DNA of 64,000 bases, taken from positions 124,001 to 188,000 of the forward strand of contig JAJPII010000016.1 in the NCBI GenBank assembly GCA_021324825.1, written 5' to 3'. This document shows, one piece after another, positions 52,172 to 63,163 of this stretch. A program made the position numbers and the translations under genes. The first letter of the stretch is position 1. Each line of letters starts with the position of its first letter. Source of the stretch: Spartobacteria bacterium. GTDB taxonomy: Bacteria > Verrucomicrobiota > Verrucomicrobiia > Chthoniobacterales > Chthoniobacteraceae. The notes beneath the pieces are model-generated. The model saw nothing but the letters and a program-made list of their open reading frames with translations. It was not told the origin of the DNA and did not search any database.

Positions 52172-53047
52172 TCATGCAAACTCGAGCCCCCACATGGTTG
52201 AGTCAATCCCGCATTGGCCATAGGCAATGTGGAAAAAGCCGTGCTCCCCCCAGCCTGTTCCCCAGCTGTTCTTGCAAATCCACGCCCGCGACTTGTCATC
52301 GTATCCCACACAGCAGACGCAGTGGCCGCCGCGCAGCGCGCCGGAAACATGGTGGTAAATGCCGCTGGTATAGTTGTCAAAATCCTCGTACACGTTGAAG
52401 CAGGTGATTAGCGGCCCCTTGTTGGCGATCCAGCTTTTCATGTCGGCCGCGGATGTGATCGATTGCCATGCCTTGATCTTCGTCAATCGTTTTTGCCAAT
52501 CGGAACAAGGGTTGCAAGTCTGCTGGTGATCCGTGTAAGGAAAGCACTTTTCATCCACCGTGCCTGTCCCCTGCAACGAAGTGAGCGCCTGACTTGTATT
52601 CCAACCCGTGGAGCAAGCGCCGCCGCTTACTCCATGGTGGCAGAAAAACAGGAACGCCTCCGACAGGTCTTCATCCTTGTCAGGCGTCTTCCTGTCGATC
52701 AGCACCGCCGATTCCAGCGCCGCGACGCTCCCGAATGAAACGCACGAACCGCATTGTCCCTGGTCGCGAATGGGCGTCACATAGTTGCCATTCGGCAAAT
52801 TGCCGTGCGCCGCCGCCTTTCGCCAGTCAAATTGGGGCGGATAAGGCAACGGCCCGGCGACTGCCGCCATCGCTAGGAAGTGCTTATTGTTAACGAATGC
52901 GATCAACTCGCGCGCCTGGAGCGAGTGTTCCGTGATATCCGGGACGTAGCCCAGCGCATGTCGTCGCGGTTCCCCTTCGACCGATGTTTTCCAACGCGCG
53001 CCAGCGAAGGACAGCGTATCTTTAAGTTGTTTGGGATCTATAGCCAT
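52172..53047 (-). CDS. Papain-family (C1A) cysteine peptidase, 291 aa
   Basis: The catalytic residues are all present: oxyanion Gln96 and nucleophile Cys102 in RDQGQCGSCVSF (Val replaces the usual Trp after the Cys), His242 in LRGGHCVCCVGYDD and Asn260 in CKNSWGTGWGEHG. The N-terminal 70 residues form a short, atypical pro-region ending PPQFDWRKA. There is no signal peptide or membrane helix, so an intracellular or non-classically delivered enzyme is likely. The chagasin-type inhibitor gene follows 20 bp downstream. Upstream is a 320-bp non-coding stretch, partly A+T-rich. Confidence 0.9.
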   Translation of the reverse strand: MAIDPKQLKDTLSFAGARWKTSVEGEPRRHALGYVPDITEHSLQARELIAFVNNKHFLAMAAVAGPLPYPPQFDWRKAAAHGNLPNGNYVTPIRDQGQCGSCVSFGSVAALESAVLIDRKTPDKDEDLSEAFLFFCHHGVSGGACSTGWNTSQALTSLQGTGTVDEKCFPYTDHQQTCNPCSDWQKRLTKIKAWQSITSAADMKSWIANKGPLITCFNVYEDFDNYTSGIYHHVSGALRGGHCVCCVGYDDKSRAWICKNSWGTGWGEHGFFHIAYGQCGIDSTMWGLEFA

Positions 53048-53370
53048 AAGTTTGCGATCTTTGATTGATGTATATTAGCGTGAGGTCAAGCGCAGCGAAG
53101 TTGCGTTTGAGAGGAATATATCAAAGAGAAATCAGAAAGATGTCCACGTTATTTTTTGCAAATTGGGAAACAAAATGGAAATAACCTGGAACGCTTACAA
53201 TTCAAGTGGTTGTTAACTTACAACTAGTCTTGGTTCCTTGGGCGGCGGCGGCGTCGTTGTCGTTGCCGCCTAAAGACCTGGAAGCGCCCTCCCGTTCCAG
53301 GCGGCTGGCACAGCCGCCTCTACAACCAAGAGCCATTTTCCGGCGTCGTTGGCGCGAAGGTTGCTTTCTC
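53048..53370. other. Non-coding region upstream of the divergent peptidase and 383-aa protein genes
   Basis: The first 170 bp are A+T-rich and must carry the promoter of the C1A peptidase gene; no clear -35/-10 pair was singled out. Positions about 53229-53330 hold palindromic element E: CTTGGTT and AACCAAG at the outside, a GTCGTTGTCGTTGCCGCCT module and the hairpin AGGCGGCTG-GCA-CAGCCGCCT with CTACAAC. This copy lacks the AGAGCGTG ends seen elsewhere. Confidence 0.7.
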
Positions 53371-54522
53371 ATGAAAGATATGTTTCGACCGAACAGGAAA
53401 ACCACCCTTGGTTGCGCCTTGGCTGCCGCCGTAGCGGGAATTTTTCTTTACTGCGGGCAATCGGGGAAGCAATCCCCTTTTAACTTTGTCAGACACCGGC
53501 ATCTCAAGCCGAATTCCCCCGTCTCCTTCGGTCCCGCCGTTGATCTCGCGGCGGCCATAACGCAGAAGAGCGTCACCGCGGACTTCACCGGCAACGGGCG
53601 CGAACGGATGCTGGCGATGGTCCACAACAAAACGGGGAAGGGGCTGCATTTGCGCTTCAAGGCGGGGCAGCTTTTCGCGACGGGCGAGAATAACGTCGTC
53701 CTCGTCCGGCCCGTCGATATGGACATACCGGGCGGCGAGACGCAGAAGCGCGAACTTCAGACCGCCGCGACGCGCTCGACGAACGTCGTGCGTCTGGAGC
53801 CGTACAGGCCCGCCATTTATACGCTGGCGAATCTCGAATCGCTGCTCGCCCAGGTTGGCCAGGAGCCGGAGGCGACCCCCGGAGCGATCCAAACCGCGGT
53901 GCTTGCGCTGACGGAGAACCTGCCCGTGGCCGCCTTCGCGAAATTTCCGGAGCCGGGAAGCGACCTCCCGACGAAGTTTGACACGAAGGCGTTCAAGGTT
54001 GACGTGGCGGATATTCTCGGCGCGCTCGTGCTGTTGCGGGATATCGGCGTGCCGGACGAACAGCTTGCCCTGGCGGTCGATCCCCAGTTGAAGATCGAGG
54101 CGATGATCGACCCGATGGCGCACGCCGAGGCGATGCGCTACTACGGCATCAGTTCATCGGCGGAATGGGAATACTGGAAGCATGAACTCCTGCAGGGCGA
54201 CGAAAGCACCCGGCACTACGCGTTGTACGGCATAGCCCGCTACTTCCCCAAGGTGGCCCTGGACATGCTGCCGCGCTGGGCTCGGGAAAACAGGACGACG
54301 CCGGTCTTCCGCCTCTCCGCCATCCAGGCGCTCGCCCTCACGGAACGCCCGGAAGCGCTTTCAGCCCTCCGTCAGCTGGAGCACGAACTGGCCGGGGACA
54401 ACGACCTCGGCGACGCCGCCCGCCGCTCGGCGGACCTATTGGAAGCGCGCCTGGTGAAATCCCCCTCGTCAAAGAAAGTCGTGATAGCCTTCCGCACCGC
54501 GGGCGATCTTCCCCGCATGTAA
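53371..54522 (+). CDS. Exported or membrane-anchored hypothetical protein, 383 aa
   Basis: ATG 53371 yields a basic N-terminus and a hydrophobic segment (TLGCALAAAVAGIFLYCGQS), either a signal anchor or a non-canonical lipoprotein signal. The middle region (LLAQVGQEPEATPGAIQTAV, DVADILGALVLLRDIGVPDE) and the C-terminal part with HEAT-like helices (ALYGIARYFPKVALDMLPRW, SAIQALALTERPEALSALRQ) suggest a helical scaffold. No family is recognised. The frame upstream of this ATG runs through palindromic element E and is not coding. Confidence 0.62.
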   Translation: MKDMFRPNRKTTLGCALAAAVAGIFLYCGQSGKQSPFNFVRHRHLKPNSPVSFGPAVDLAAAITQKSVTADFTGNGRERMLAMVHNKTGKGLHLRFKAGQLFATGENNVVLVRPVDMDIPGGETQKRELQTAATRSTNVVRLEPYRPAIYTLANLESLLAQVGQEPEATPGAIQTAVLALTENLPVAAFAKFPEPGSDLPTKFDTKAFKVDVADILGALVLLRDIGVPDEQLALAVDPQLKIEAMIDPMAHAEAMRYYGISSSAEWEYWKHELLQGDESTRHYALYGIARYFPKVALDMLPRWARENRTTPVFRLSAIQALALTERPEALSALRQLEHELAGDNDLGDAARRSADLLEARLVKSPSSKKVVIAFRTAGDLPRM

Positions 54523-54564
54523 GGATCGCCGCGAAATGGCGCGGGCGAAGGTTTAGGCAAAACG

Positions 54565-54596
54565 AAAATGGCCGGGCGTTGCCGCCCGGCCATTTT
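54565..54596. terminator. Perfect 14-bp bidirectional terminator hairpin
   Basis: AAAATGGCCGGGCG and its exact complement surround the loop TTGC. Each orientation ends in a run of T after the stem. It sits between the convergent 383-aa gene and groEL, suitable for terminating both. Confidence 0.9.
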
Positions 54597-54617
54597 CTTA
54601 TCCTTTGCGTGGGACGC

Positions 54618-56252
<1,635 letters not shown>

Positions 56253-56274
56253 AAATCGATATCTCCTTTTGGTT

Positions 56275-56568
56275 TTAGCCGATGATGCCGAGGATGTCGT
56301 CCTCGCGCATGATCAGATAGTTTTCTCCGTCCACTTTGATCTCCGTCCCGCCGTATTTCGAGATGAGAACCTTGTCGCCTTTCTTGACTGTGAACTCGAT
56401 CTTCTTGCCTTCGTCATCGAGTTTGCCGGTGCCCAGGGCGACGACTTCGCCTTCCTGCGGCTTTTCCTTGGCCGTGTCGGGGATGATGATCCCGCCCTTC
56501 TTCACTTCTTTCTCTTCGATCGGATGCACGAGCACGCGGTCTCCGAGAGGTTTGACATTAATTGCCAT
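56275..56568 (-). CDS. groES: 10-kDa co-chaperonin GroES, 97 aa
   Basis: Lid of the GroEL chamber. The product has [18 protein letters not shown], the mobile loop [20 protein letters not shown] and [26 protein letters not shown] precedes the ATG at six bases. The 90 bp upstream contain no CIRCE (TTAGCACTC-N9-GAGTGCTAA) sequence, so HrcA control at this position is not supported. A G+C-rich hairpin separates it from dnaK. Confidence 0.99.
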   Translation of the reverse strand: MAINVKPLGDRVLVHPIEEKEVKKGGIIIPDTAKEKPQEGEVVALGTGKLDDEGKKIEFTVKKGDKVLISKYGGTEIKVDGENYLIMREDDILGIIG

Positions 56569-56605
56569 GTGTTTCTCCTGTGTTGTTTCTGGTGTTTTAC
56601 TCGCG

Positions 56606-56640
56606 CGCCCACGCGCGGCAACTTTGGCCGTGCGCGGGCG
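56606..56640 (-). terminator. G+C-rich hairpin between dnaK and groES
   Basis: On the minus strand CGCCCGCGCACGGC pairs with GCCGCGCGTGGGCG (one mismatch and one G-T pair) around a 7-nt loop. It follows the dnaK stop by 18 bp. There is no T-run after it in the dnaK direction, so it may only attenuate read-through into groES-groEL. Confidence 0.55.
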
Positions 56641-56658
56641 TTTTGAATAAAGAGTGGG

Positions 56659-58924
<2,266 letters not shown>

Positions 58925-59161
58925 ATGATAAATCACGAAGCAGGAGACAAAGTTGGGAACGATCCTCTCGCGTCCGAGAAGATAGCCATCGAACGCAAGA
59001 TTTTCTTCCTCGACCTCAAAGAAAACAACCGGGGCCGGTTTCTAAAGATAACCGAGGATGTCGGCGGACGTCGCGATACGATCATGCTGCCGGCGGCGGC
59101 ATTCGCGGATTTCTTGCAAGCGCTGACGCGCCTGGTGGAGTTCGAGAAAAATATTTCCTAG
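58925..59161 (+). CDS. PUR-alpha family (DUF3276) DNA/RNA-binding protein, 78 aa
   Basis: The core ASEKIAIERKIFFLDLKENN and RGRFLKITEDVGGRRDTIML is the PUR repeat, a single-stranded nucleic-acid-binding beta-sheet/helix module. Bacterial examples, such as the Borrelia regulator BpuR, bind DNA and RNA and influence expression. A single repeat of this length would be expected to dimerise. It is divergent from dnaK. Its TAG stop is the left end of palindromic element F. Confidence 0.9.
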   Translation: MINHEAGDKVGNDPLASEKIAIERKIFFLDLKENNRGRFLKITEDVGGRRDTIMLPAAAFADFLQALTRLVEFEKNIS

Positions 59162-59273
59162 AGCGTGTCATGCATTTTTCGCCCGCGTTCCCGGGCGGCG
59201 GCGTTGTCGTTGTAGAGGCGGCTGGCTGCCGCCTCGACAGCCAAGAGCGGGCAAAAATGCATGAAACGCTCTA
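59159..59273. repeat. Dispersed palindromic element, copy F (115 bp)
   Basis: The best-preserved ends: left TAGAGCGTGTCATGCATTTT and right AAAATGCATGAAACGCTCTA, extending to CGCCCGC/GCGGGC inside, an inverted repeat of about 28 bp with two differences. The centre holds a GTCGTTG module and a shortened hairpin AGAGGCGGCTGGCTGCCGCCT. The left TAG is the stop codon of the PUR gene; the stop codon of the convergent PIN-TRAM gene begins two bases past the right end. Confidence 0.92.
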
Positions 59274-59274
59274 T

Positions 59275-60267
59275 TTAGCTCAGTTCCGCGAAGAACAACT
59301 GCCCCGCCGAGGTTTGCAAAGTCCCGGCGATGGTGACCTGGACGGTTTTGCCCAGGTATCCGCGAGCGTGGTTGACGACGATCATCGTCCCATCGGACAG
59401 GTAACCCACGGCCTGGTGCGAGTCGCGGCCCTCCTTGACCAGCGCGAGATCGACTTCATCCCCCGTCTTGAGGGAGGACTTCATCGCCTTTGCCAGGTCA
59501 TTCAGGTTTAAGACGGATACTCCCTGAAGCCGCGCGATCTTGCACAGGCCGGTGTCATTGGTGATGAGTTGCGCCCGCAGGAGTTGGGCGAGGCGCACGA
59601 GCCGCGTGTCCACGGGGATGTTCTCTTCGTCCGCGCCCTCGTGGATCGTCACGTTCAATCGGGCCATTTTTTGCAATTCGTGCAGCCTGTCCAGGCCGCG
59701 GCGGCCGCGCTCGCGCTTCGCGGGTTCGGCGGAGTCCGCCAGCCGCTGCAATTCATCCAGCACGAAATGCGGGATGACGAGGGAGGCGCTCAGGAACCCC
59801 GCGGCGCAGATTTCGCCGATGCGCCCGTCGATGACGATGCTGGTGTCGACCACGAGCGGCGCGCCGCCCGCGATGGATTGCTGGAAGCGGACGAAGGGGA
59901 CGACCAGCGCGAATTCATCCCGGTTGCTGCGGATCGCAAGCATCGTCCCGATATAGCCGAAGGTCGCATAGACGATGAGGCTGATGATCCAGCGCATATC
60001 CTCGGTGAGGAATCTGAGGACGTTGGAAGCCAGCAGCAGATGCGCCAGGACGAACCCGAGGAGCAGCCCGAAAGTCGCGGCTGAAAAAAGGCGGAGGGAA
60101 AACCCTTTCAGGAGCCTGTCGAAAAGGACGACGACCAGGCCGAACGCCAGGCCGGCGCTGGCGCCGAGGGAGCTTTGCGCGTAGCCGGAGCCGATCGTGA
60201 GGCCCATGAACATGGACGCCACGAGGAAGAGCACCCGCAGGAGATTGATCGTGAGGACGGGCGTCAT
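59275..60267 (-). CDS. Membrane PIN-TRAM domain protein, YacL-like, 330 aa
   Basis: Four N-terminal membrane helices (about residues 1-120) are followed by a PIN nuclease domain: VDTSIVIDGRIGEI with the first catalytic Asp, IPHFVLDELQRLAD, and LITNDTGLCKIARLQGVSVL with the later acidic cluster. The C-terminal TRAM domain (GRDSHQAVGYLSDGTMIVVN, GKTVQVTI) binds RNA. This architecture is conserved across many phyla, but its substrate is not established. It is the last gene of the Mla-type operon, starting 10 bp after the MlaD-like gene ends. Confidence 0.92.
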   Translation of the reverse strand: MTPVLTINLLRVLFLVASMFMGLTIGSGYAQSSLGASAGLAFGLVVVLFDRLLKGFSLRLFSAATFGLLLGFVLAHLLLASNVLRFLTEDMRWIISLIVYATFGYIGTMLAIRSNRDEFALVVPFVRFQQSIAGGAPLVVDTSIVIDGRIGEICAAGFLSASLVIPHFVLDELQRLADSAEPAKRERGRRGLDRLHELQKMARLNVTIHEGADEENIPVDTRLVRLAQLLRAQLITNDTGLCKIARLQGVSVLNLNDLAKAMKSSLKTGDEVDLALVKEGRDSHQAVGYLSDGTMIVVNHARGYLGKTVQVTIAGTLQTSAGQLFFAELS

Positions 60268-60276
60268 GCGTCAATT

Positions 60277-61206
60277 TCAACGGGAGATCGCCCGCTTCGC
60301 GGGGGAAGGCGACGGGCGCGGGGCGGTGTCCCTGTAGAAAAGGAGGCCGCGCTGGCGGAGGTTGGAGATGAGCGCCTTCACGTTCTCCCCCAGCTCGCGA
60401 TTGGACAAAAGAGCGGCGATGACGCCGTCGCCCTCGGTGGCCTTGCGCAGCACTTTCCTCGCATCCGCTATCGCGCCGCGCAAATCCCCCGCCGCTCCGT
60501 TCGTGGTAGTCATCGTTTGCTTTGCGGCGTCGATGGCGCTCTGGGCGTTCTGGATGACGACGTTCAGGTCTTTCGAAGCGTCCACGAAAGAGGCGCTGGT
60601 GGTTTTCAAGTTCGCGAAGGTGTCCTTCATGTTCTTGAGGTTCGCGTCGCTCAGGAGTTGATCCAGGCGCTTGTCAAGGTCGGAGGTCGTGTCCTTCAGC
60701 TTGACCAGCGCCGACTTCAGCTCGTCCATGACATCGGAACCCTTGGCCGCCAGTTCCTCTATGCCGCCGGCGCGGGTTCCTTCTATTTTTTCCCCGTCGG
60801 CATAGACCTGGTCCGGGTCGTTGGGATTGAACGTCCTGGGGTCGAACTTCTTGCCCATGACCACCGAAACGTACCGGTCGCCCAGCAGGCCGGAGCTTCC
60901 CACCTCGAAGCGCGCCGATCTTGGGATCTTGATTTCCTGGAACACCCGTATTTCAATGGCCACGGCTCCGATGGTCGGCAATATCCTCGGCTTTTCGGAG
61001 ACGTAGCCGATGCGCGCGCCGGCGAGTTGCACGTCGGAGCCTTTGAGGAGGCCGTTGGCGTCCGGTATGTCGACGGTGAGGTGGTAGAATTTCCTGAACC
61101 CTTCGCGCGTCAGGCCGAACTCGATGATCATCGCGGCGATGACCGCCAGGCCGACCAATACGAAGACGCCCACCTTGAGTTCCAAAAGTTTTTCCCGATT
61201 TTCCAT
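60277..61206 (-). CDS. mlaD: MlaD/MCE-domain lipid-binding protein, 309 aa
   Basis: One N-terminal membrane anchor (KVGVFVLVGLAVIAAMIIEF) followed by an MCE domain (FYHLTVDIPDANGLLKGSDV, QLAGARIGYVSE, RFEVGSSGLLGDRYVSV) and a long helical, coiled-coil-like tail (ALVKLKDTTSDLDKRLDQLL). MCE proteins form hexameric rings that carry phospholipids between the inner and outer membranes, driven by the MlaF ATPase and MlaE permease encoded just upstream. The gap from mlaF is three bases. Confidence 0.92.
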   Translation of the reverse strand: MENREKLLELKVGVFVLVGLAVIAAMIIEFGLTREGFRKFYHLTVDIPDANGLLKGSDVQLAGARIGYVSEKPRILPTIGAVAIEIRVFQEIKIPRSARFEVGSSGLLGDRYVSVVMGKKFDPRTFNPNDPDQVYADGEKIEGTRAGGIEELAAKGSDVMDELKSALVKLKDTTSDLDKRLDQLLSDANLKNMKDTFANLKTTSASFVDASKDLNVVIQNAQSAIDAAKQTMTTTNGAAGDLRGAIADARKVLRKATEGDGVIAALLSNRELGENVKALISNLRQRGLLFYRDTAPRPSPSPAKRAISR

Positions 61207-61209
61207 GGT

Positions 61210-61947
61210 TTATTCCGTGTCTCTTGAACGCCCGAGGATGAAGTCCTGGATGAGCGGGTCCTCCGAAGCCCGGAACTCCCCGGGCGACCCGTGGAAGTAG
61301 ATGCGTCCTTCGTGGAGATAGGCGATCTGGTCGCCGACGTGGAAGGCCGTTTTCATATCGTGCGTCACTACGATGGAGGTCACCTTGAAGCGGTGTTGCA
61401 TGCGGCGGATGAGGTGGTTGATGCTGTCGGCCACCACGGGGTCCAGCCCGGAGGTCGGCTCGTCGTAGAGGATGGAGGCGGGGTTGCTGATGATGGCCCG
61501 CGCCAGGCCGACACGCTTCTTCATTCCGCCGCTGAGGCTCTCGGGCATCTTTTTTTCCTGTCCCTGCAAGTTCATGACTTCGAGCGCTTCGGTTATTTTT
61601 CCACGGAGCACTTTCGGGTCCTTTTCCCCCGCTTCACGCAGCGGGAAGGCAAGATTATCCTCCACCGTCATCGAGTCAAAGAGAGCGCCGCTTTGGAAAA
61701 GGATGCCGACCTTCTTCCGGATCGACGCCAGTTGGCGTTCCCCGAGGGGGACGATGCTCTCGTTCTCCACGAGCACATCGCCCGAAGTCGGTTTCATGAG
61801 GCCGATGATGTGCTTCAACAGGACGCTCTTGCCTCCGCCGCTGCGGCCTACGATCACCGCCGTCTCGCCGGGATTCACCTCGAGGTTCACCCCCCGGAGT
61901 ATCTCCTGGCGGCCGATCTTTTTTGTGAGATCGCGAACGCTTATCAT
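61210..61947 (-). CDS. mlaF: Lipid-transport ABC ATPase, MlaF type, 245 aa
   Basis: Walker A VGRSGGGKSVLLKHIIGL, Q-loop LFQSGALFDSMTVEDNL (the GALFDS motif is typical of MlaF), signature SLSGGMKKRVGLARAI and Walker B ASILYDEPTSGLDPV. It powers phospholipid movement through MlaE. It lies 3 bp after the downstream fragment of the split mlaE, and 3 bp before mlaD. Confidence 0.95.
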   Translation of the reverse strand: MISVRDLTKKIGRQEILRGVNLEVNPGETAVIVGRSGGGKSVLLKHIIGLMKPTSGDVLVENESIVPLGERQLASIRKKVGILFQSGALFDSMTVEDNLAFPLREAGEKDPKVLRGKITEALEVMNLQGQEKKMPESLSGGMKKRVGLARAIISNPASILYDEPTSGLDPVVADSINHLIRRMQHRFKVTSIVVTHDMKTAFHVGDQIAYLHEGRIYFHGSPGEFRASEDPLIQDFILGRSRDTE

Positions 61948-61950
61948 GAG

Positions 61951-62181
61951 TCATCCGCCATAAGGGAAAACGACGTTCAGCAGGAGGGAGAGGAAGAAAT
62001 TTGAAACGAGGATCGCCAGGGAACAGATGACGACCGCCTCCGTGGGGGCGCGCCCGACGCCCACGGCGCCTTCCTTCGCGTTCAACCCCTGGTGGCAACT
62101 GATGAAGACGATGAGGAACGAAAAGACGAACCCCTTCGAGAGCGCCATCTTGACGTCGCGGATGCCGGTGAACTTCTGCAT
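61951..62181 (-). CDS. mlaE: C-terminal part of MlaE permease, separated by one in-frame stop
   Basis: Seventy-six residues (MQKFTGIRDVKMALSKGFVF to FLSLLLNVVFPYGG) match the last two helices of MlaE, including the ISCHQGLNAKEGAVGVGRAPTEAVV region conserved in the family. It is in the same frame as the upstream fragment: the sequence reads CAT-TAA-ATG-CAG, so a single TAA codon splits the gene and an ATG follows at once. Either a nonsense mutation, a sequence error, or a stop-restart arrangement that makes two subunits could explain it. Confidence 0.88.
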   Translation of the reverse strand: MQKFTGIRDVKMALSKGFVFSFLIVFISCHQGLNAKEGAVGVGRAPTEAVVICSLAILVSNFFLSLLLNVVFPYGG

Positions 62182-62736
62182 TTAATGGACGTAATAGACC
62201 GCGGGGATGTCCAGCAACCCCACGCCGACGAAGTAACCGGCGAGGATGCCGATGCCCACGCATTCGGCGACCAGGAGGGGCATGGAAACCATCATGGCCA
62301 GGGTGCGCGGCACGACGAGGTAATCGACGGGATAAACCCCGAGCGCGCGAAGAGCGTCGATCTGCTCGGTCACCTTCATCGTCCCGATCTCCGCGGACAT
62401 CGCGGCTCCGACGCGCCCGGCGACCATCAAGCCCGTCAGCACGGGGCCCAGTTCGCGGAACATCGAGACGGCGACCACGGAACCGACGGCGGAGTCCATC
62501 CCGAGCGTGTGAAACTGGAAGTAAGTCTGCGCGGCGAACACGGCCCCGGTAAACGCCCCGGTCATGATGACGACCAGTTGCGAGCGGAACCCGACCTCGA
62601 GTACCTGCGCGAGAAAAAGCCGCCACCGGATCGGCGAGGCGAAGATGGAGTGGAAGGTATCCGTCGCGAGAAGCAGCAACTCCCCCAGATACGCCAGGAA
62701 AGAAAGAACCGCGCTGCCAACGTAGCGGAAGAGCAT
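62182..62736 (-). CDS. mlaE: N-terminal part of MlaE permease, 184 aa
   Basis: The product covers about two thirds of MlaE (usual length about 250-260 aa) with FRSQLVVIMTGAFTGAVFAA, QTYFQFHTLGMDSAVGSVVAVS, REPGP-like RELGPVLTGLMVAGRVGAAM and EIGTMKVTEQIDALRALGV, all hallmarks of the permease. It ends DIPAVYYVH at the TAA at 62182-62184. The remaining helices are encoded by the frame that begins with the very next codon. The gene starts 18 bp after the 97-aa gene. Confidence 0.9.
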   Translation of the reverse strand: MLFRYVGSAVLSFLAYLGELLLLATDTFHSIFASPIRWRLFLAQVLEVGFRSQLVVIMTGAFTGAVFAAQTYFQFHTLGMDSAVGSVVAVSMFRELGPVLTGLMVAGRVGAAMSAEIGTMKVTEQIDALRALGVYPVDYLVVPRTLAMMVSMPLLVAECVGIGILAGYFVGVGLLDIPAVYYVH

Positions 62737-62754
62737 GAGCGCCCCCGGGAAGGG

Positions 62755-63048
62755 CTATCCTTCCGCTTCCGCCATCGGGAAAATCGTGGGAAGGAGCTGC
62801 TGCGTTTTGCTCTTCTGGTTCAACTCGGAGGGAATCTGCCCGACGATCCGGGATTCCAGCCCCAGCTTGTTGAAGACGGCGTGGATTTCCTCGATCATCA
62901 AGACGGGCGCGTCGAATTCGAGATAGACGATGTCGTGGTTGCTGTCCACTTTATAGCGAAGGCCGGATACGGCTTCCAGCTCGTGATCCAGTTCCAGGAT
63001 TTTCTCCAGGGCGCGGACGCCGGCTGCATACACCTCGACTTCAATCAT
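62755..63048 (-). CDS. Hypothetical protein, 97 aa, first gene of the mla operon
   Basis: ATG 63048 is preferred; the longer frame would overlap the divergent carB start. The product (MIEVEVYAAGVRALEKILEL, then YKVDSNHDIVYLEFD and IEEIHAVFNKLGLESRIVG) has a beta-alpha-beta pattern similar to ACT-like or ferredoxin-like folds, with no named family. It lacks membrane helices. The position at the head of the lipid-transport operon suggests a linked regulatory role, which is inference. It is 115 bp from carB, divergent; that gap must hold both promoters. Confidence 0.65.
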   Translation of the reverse strand: MIEVEVYAAGVRALEKILELDHELEAVSGLRYKVDSNHDIVYLEFDAPVLMIEEIHAVFNKLGLESRIVGQIPSELNQKSKTQQLLPTIFPMAEAEG

Positions 63049-63163
63049 GAAGTGATAAATATCCGGTCTCCGGGCGAAAGCCAAGAGAAATTCGGCGAAC
63101 TCCTGTTGCCCCGGTCCGGCTCCTCTGCTAAGAACCTCTGGCCCCGGAATCAGACGCCTCGCG

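Noticed and set aside
56569-56658. CIRCE operator upstream of groES
   Set aside because: No TTAGCACTC-N9-GAGTGCTAA or close match was found here or upstream of dnaK.
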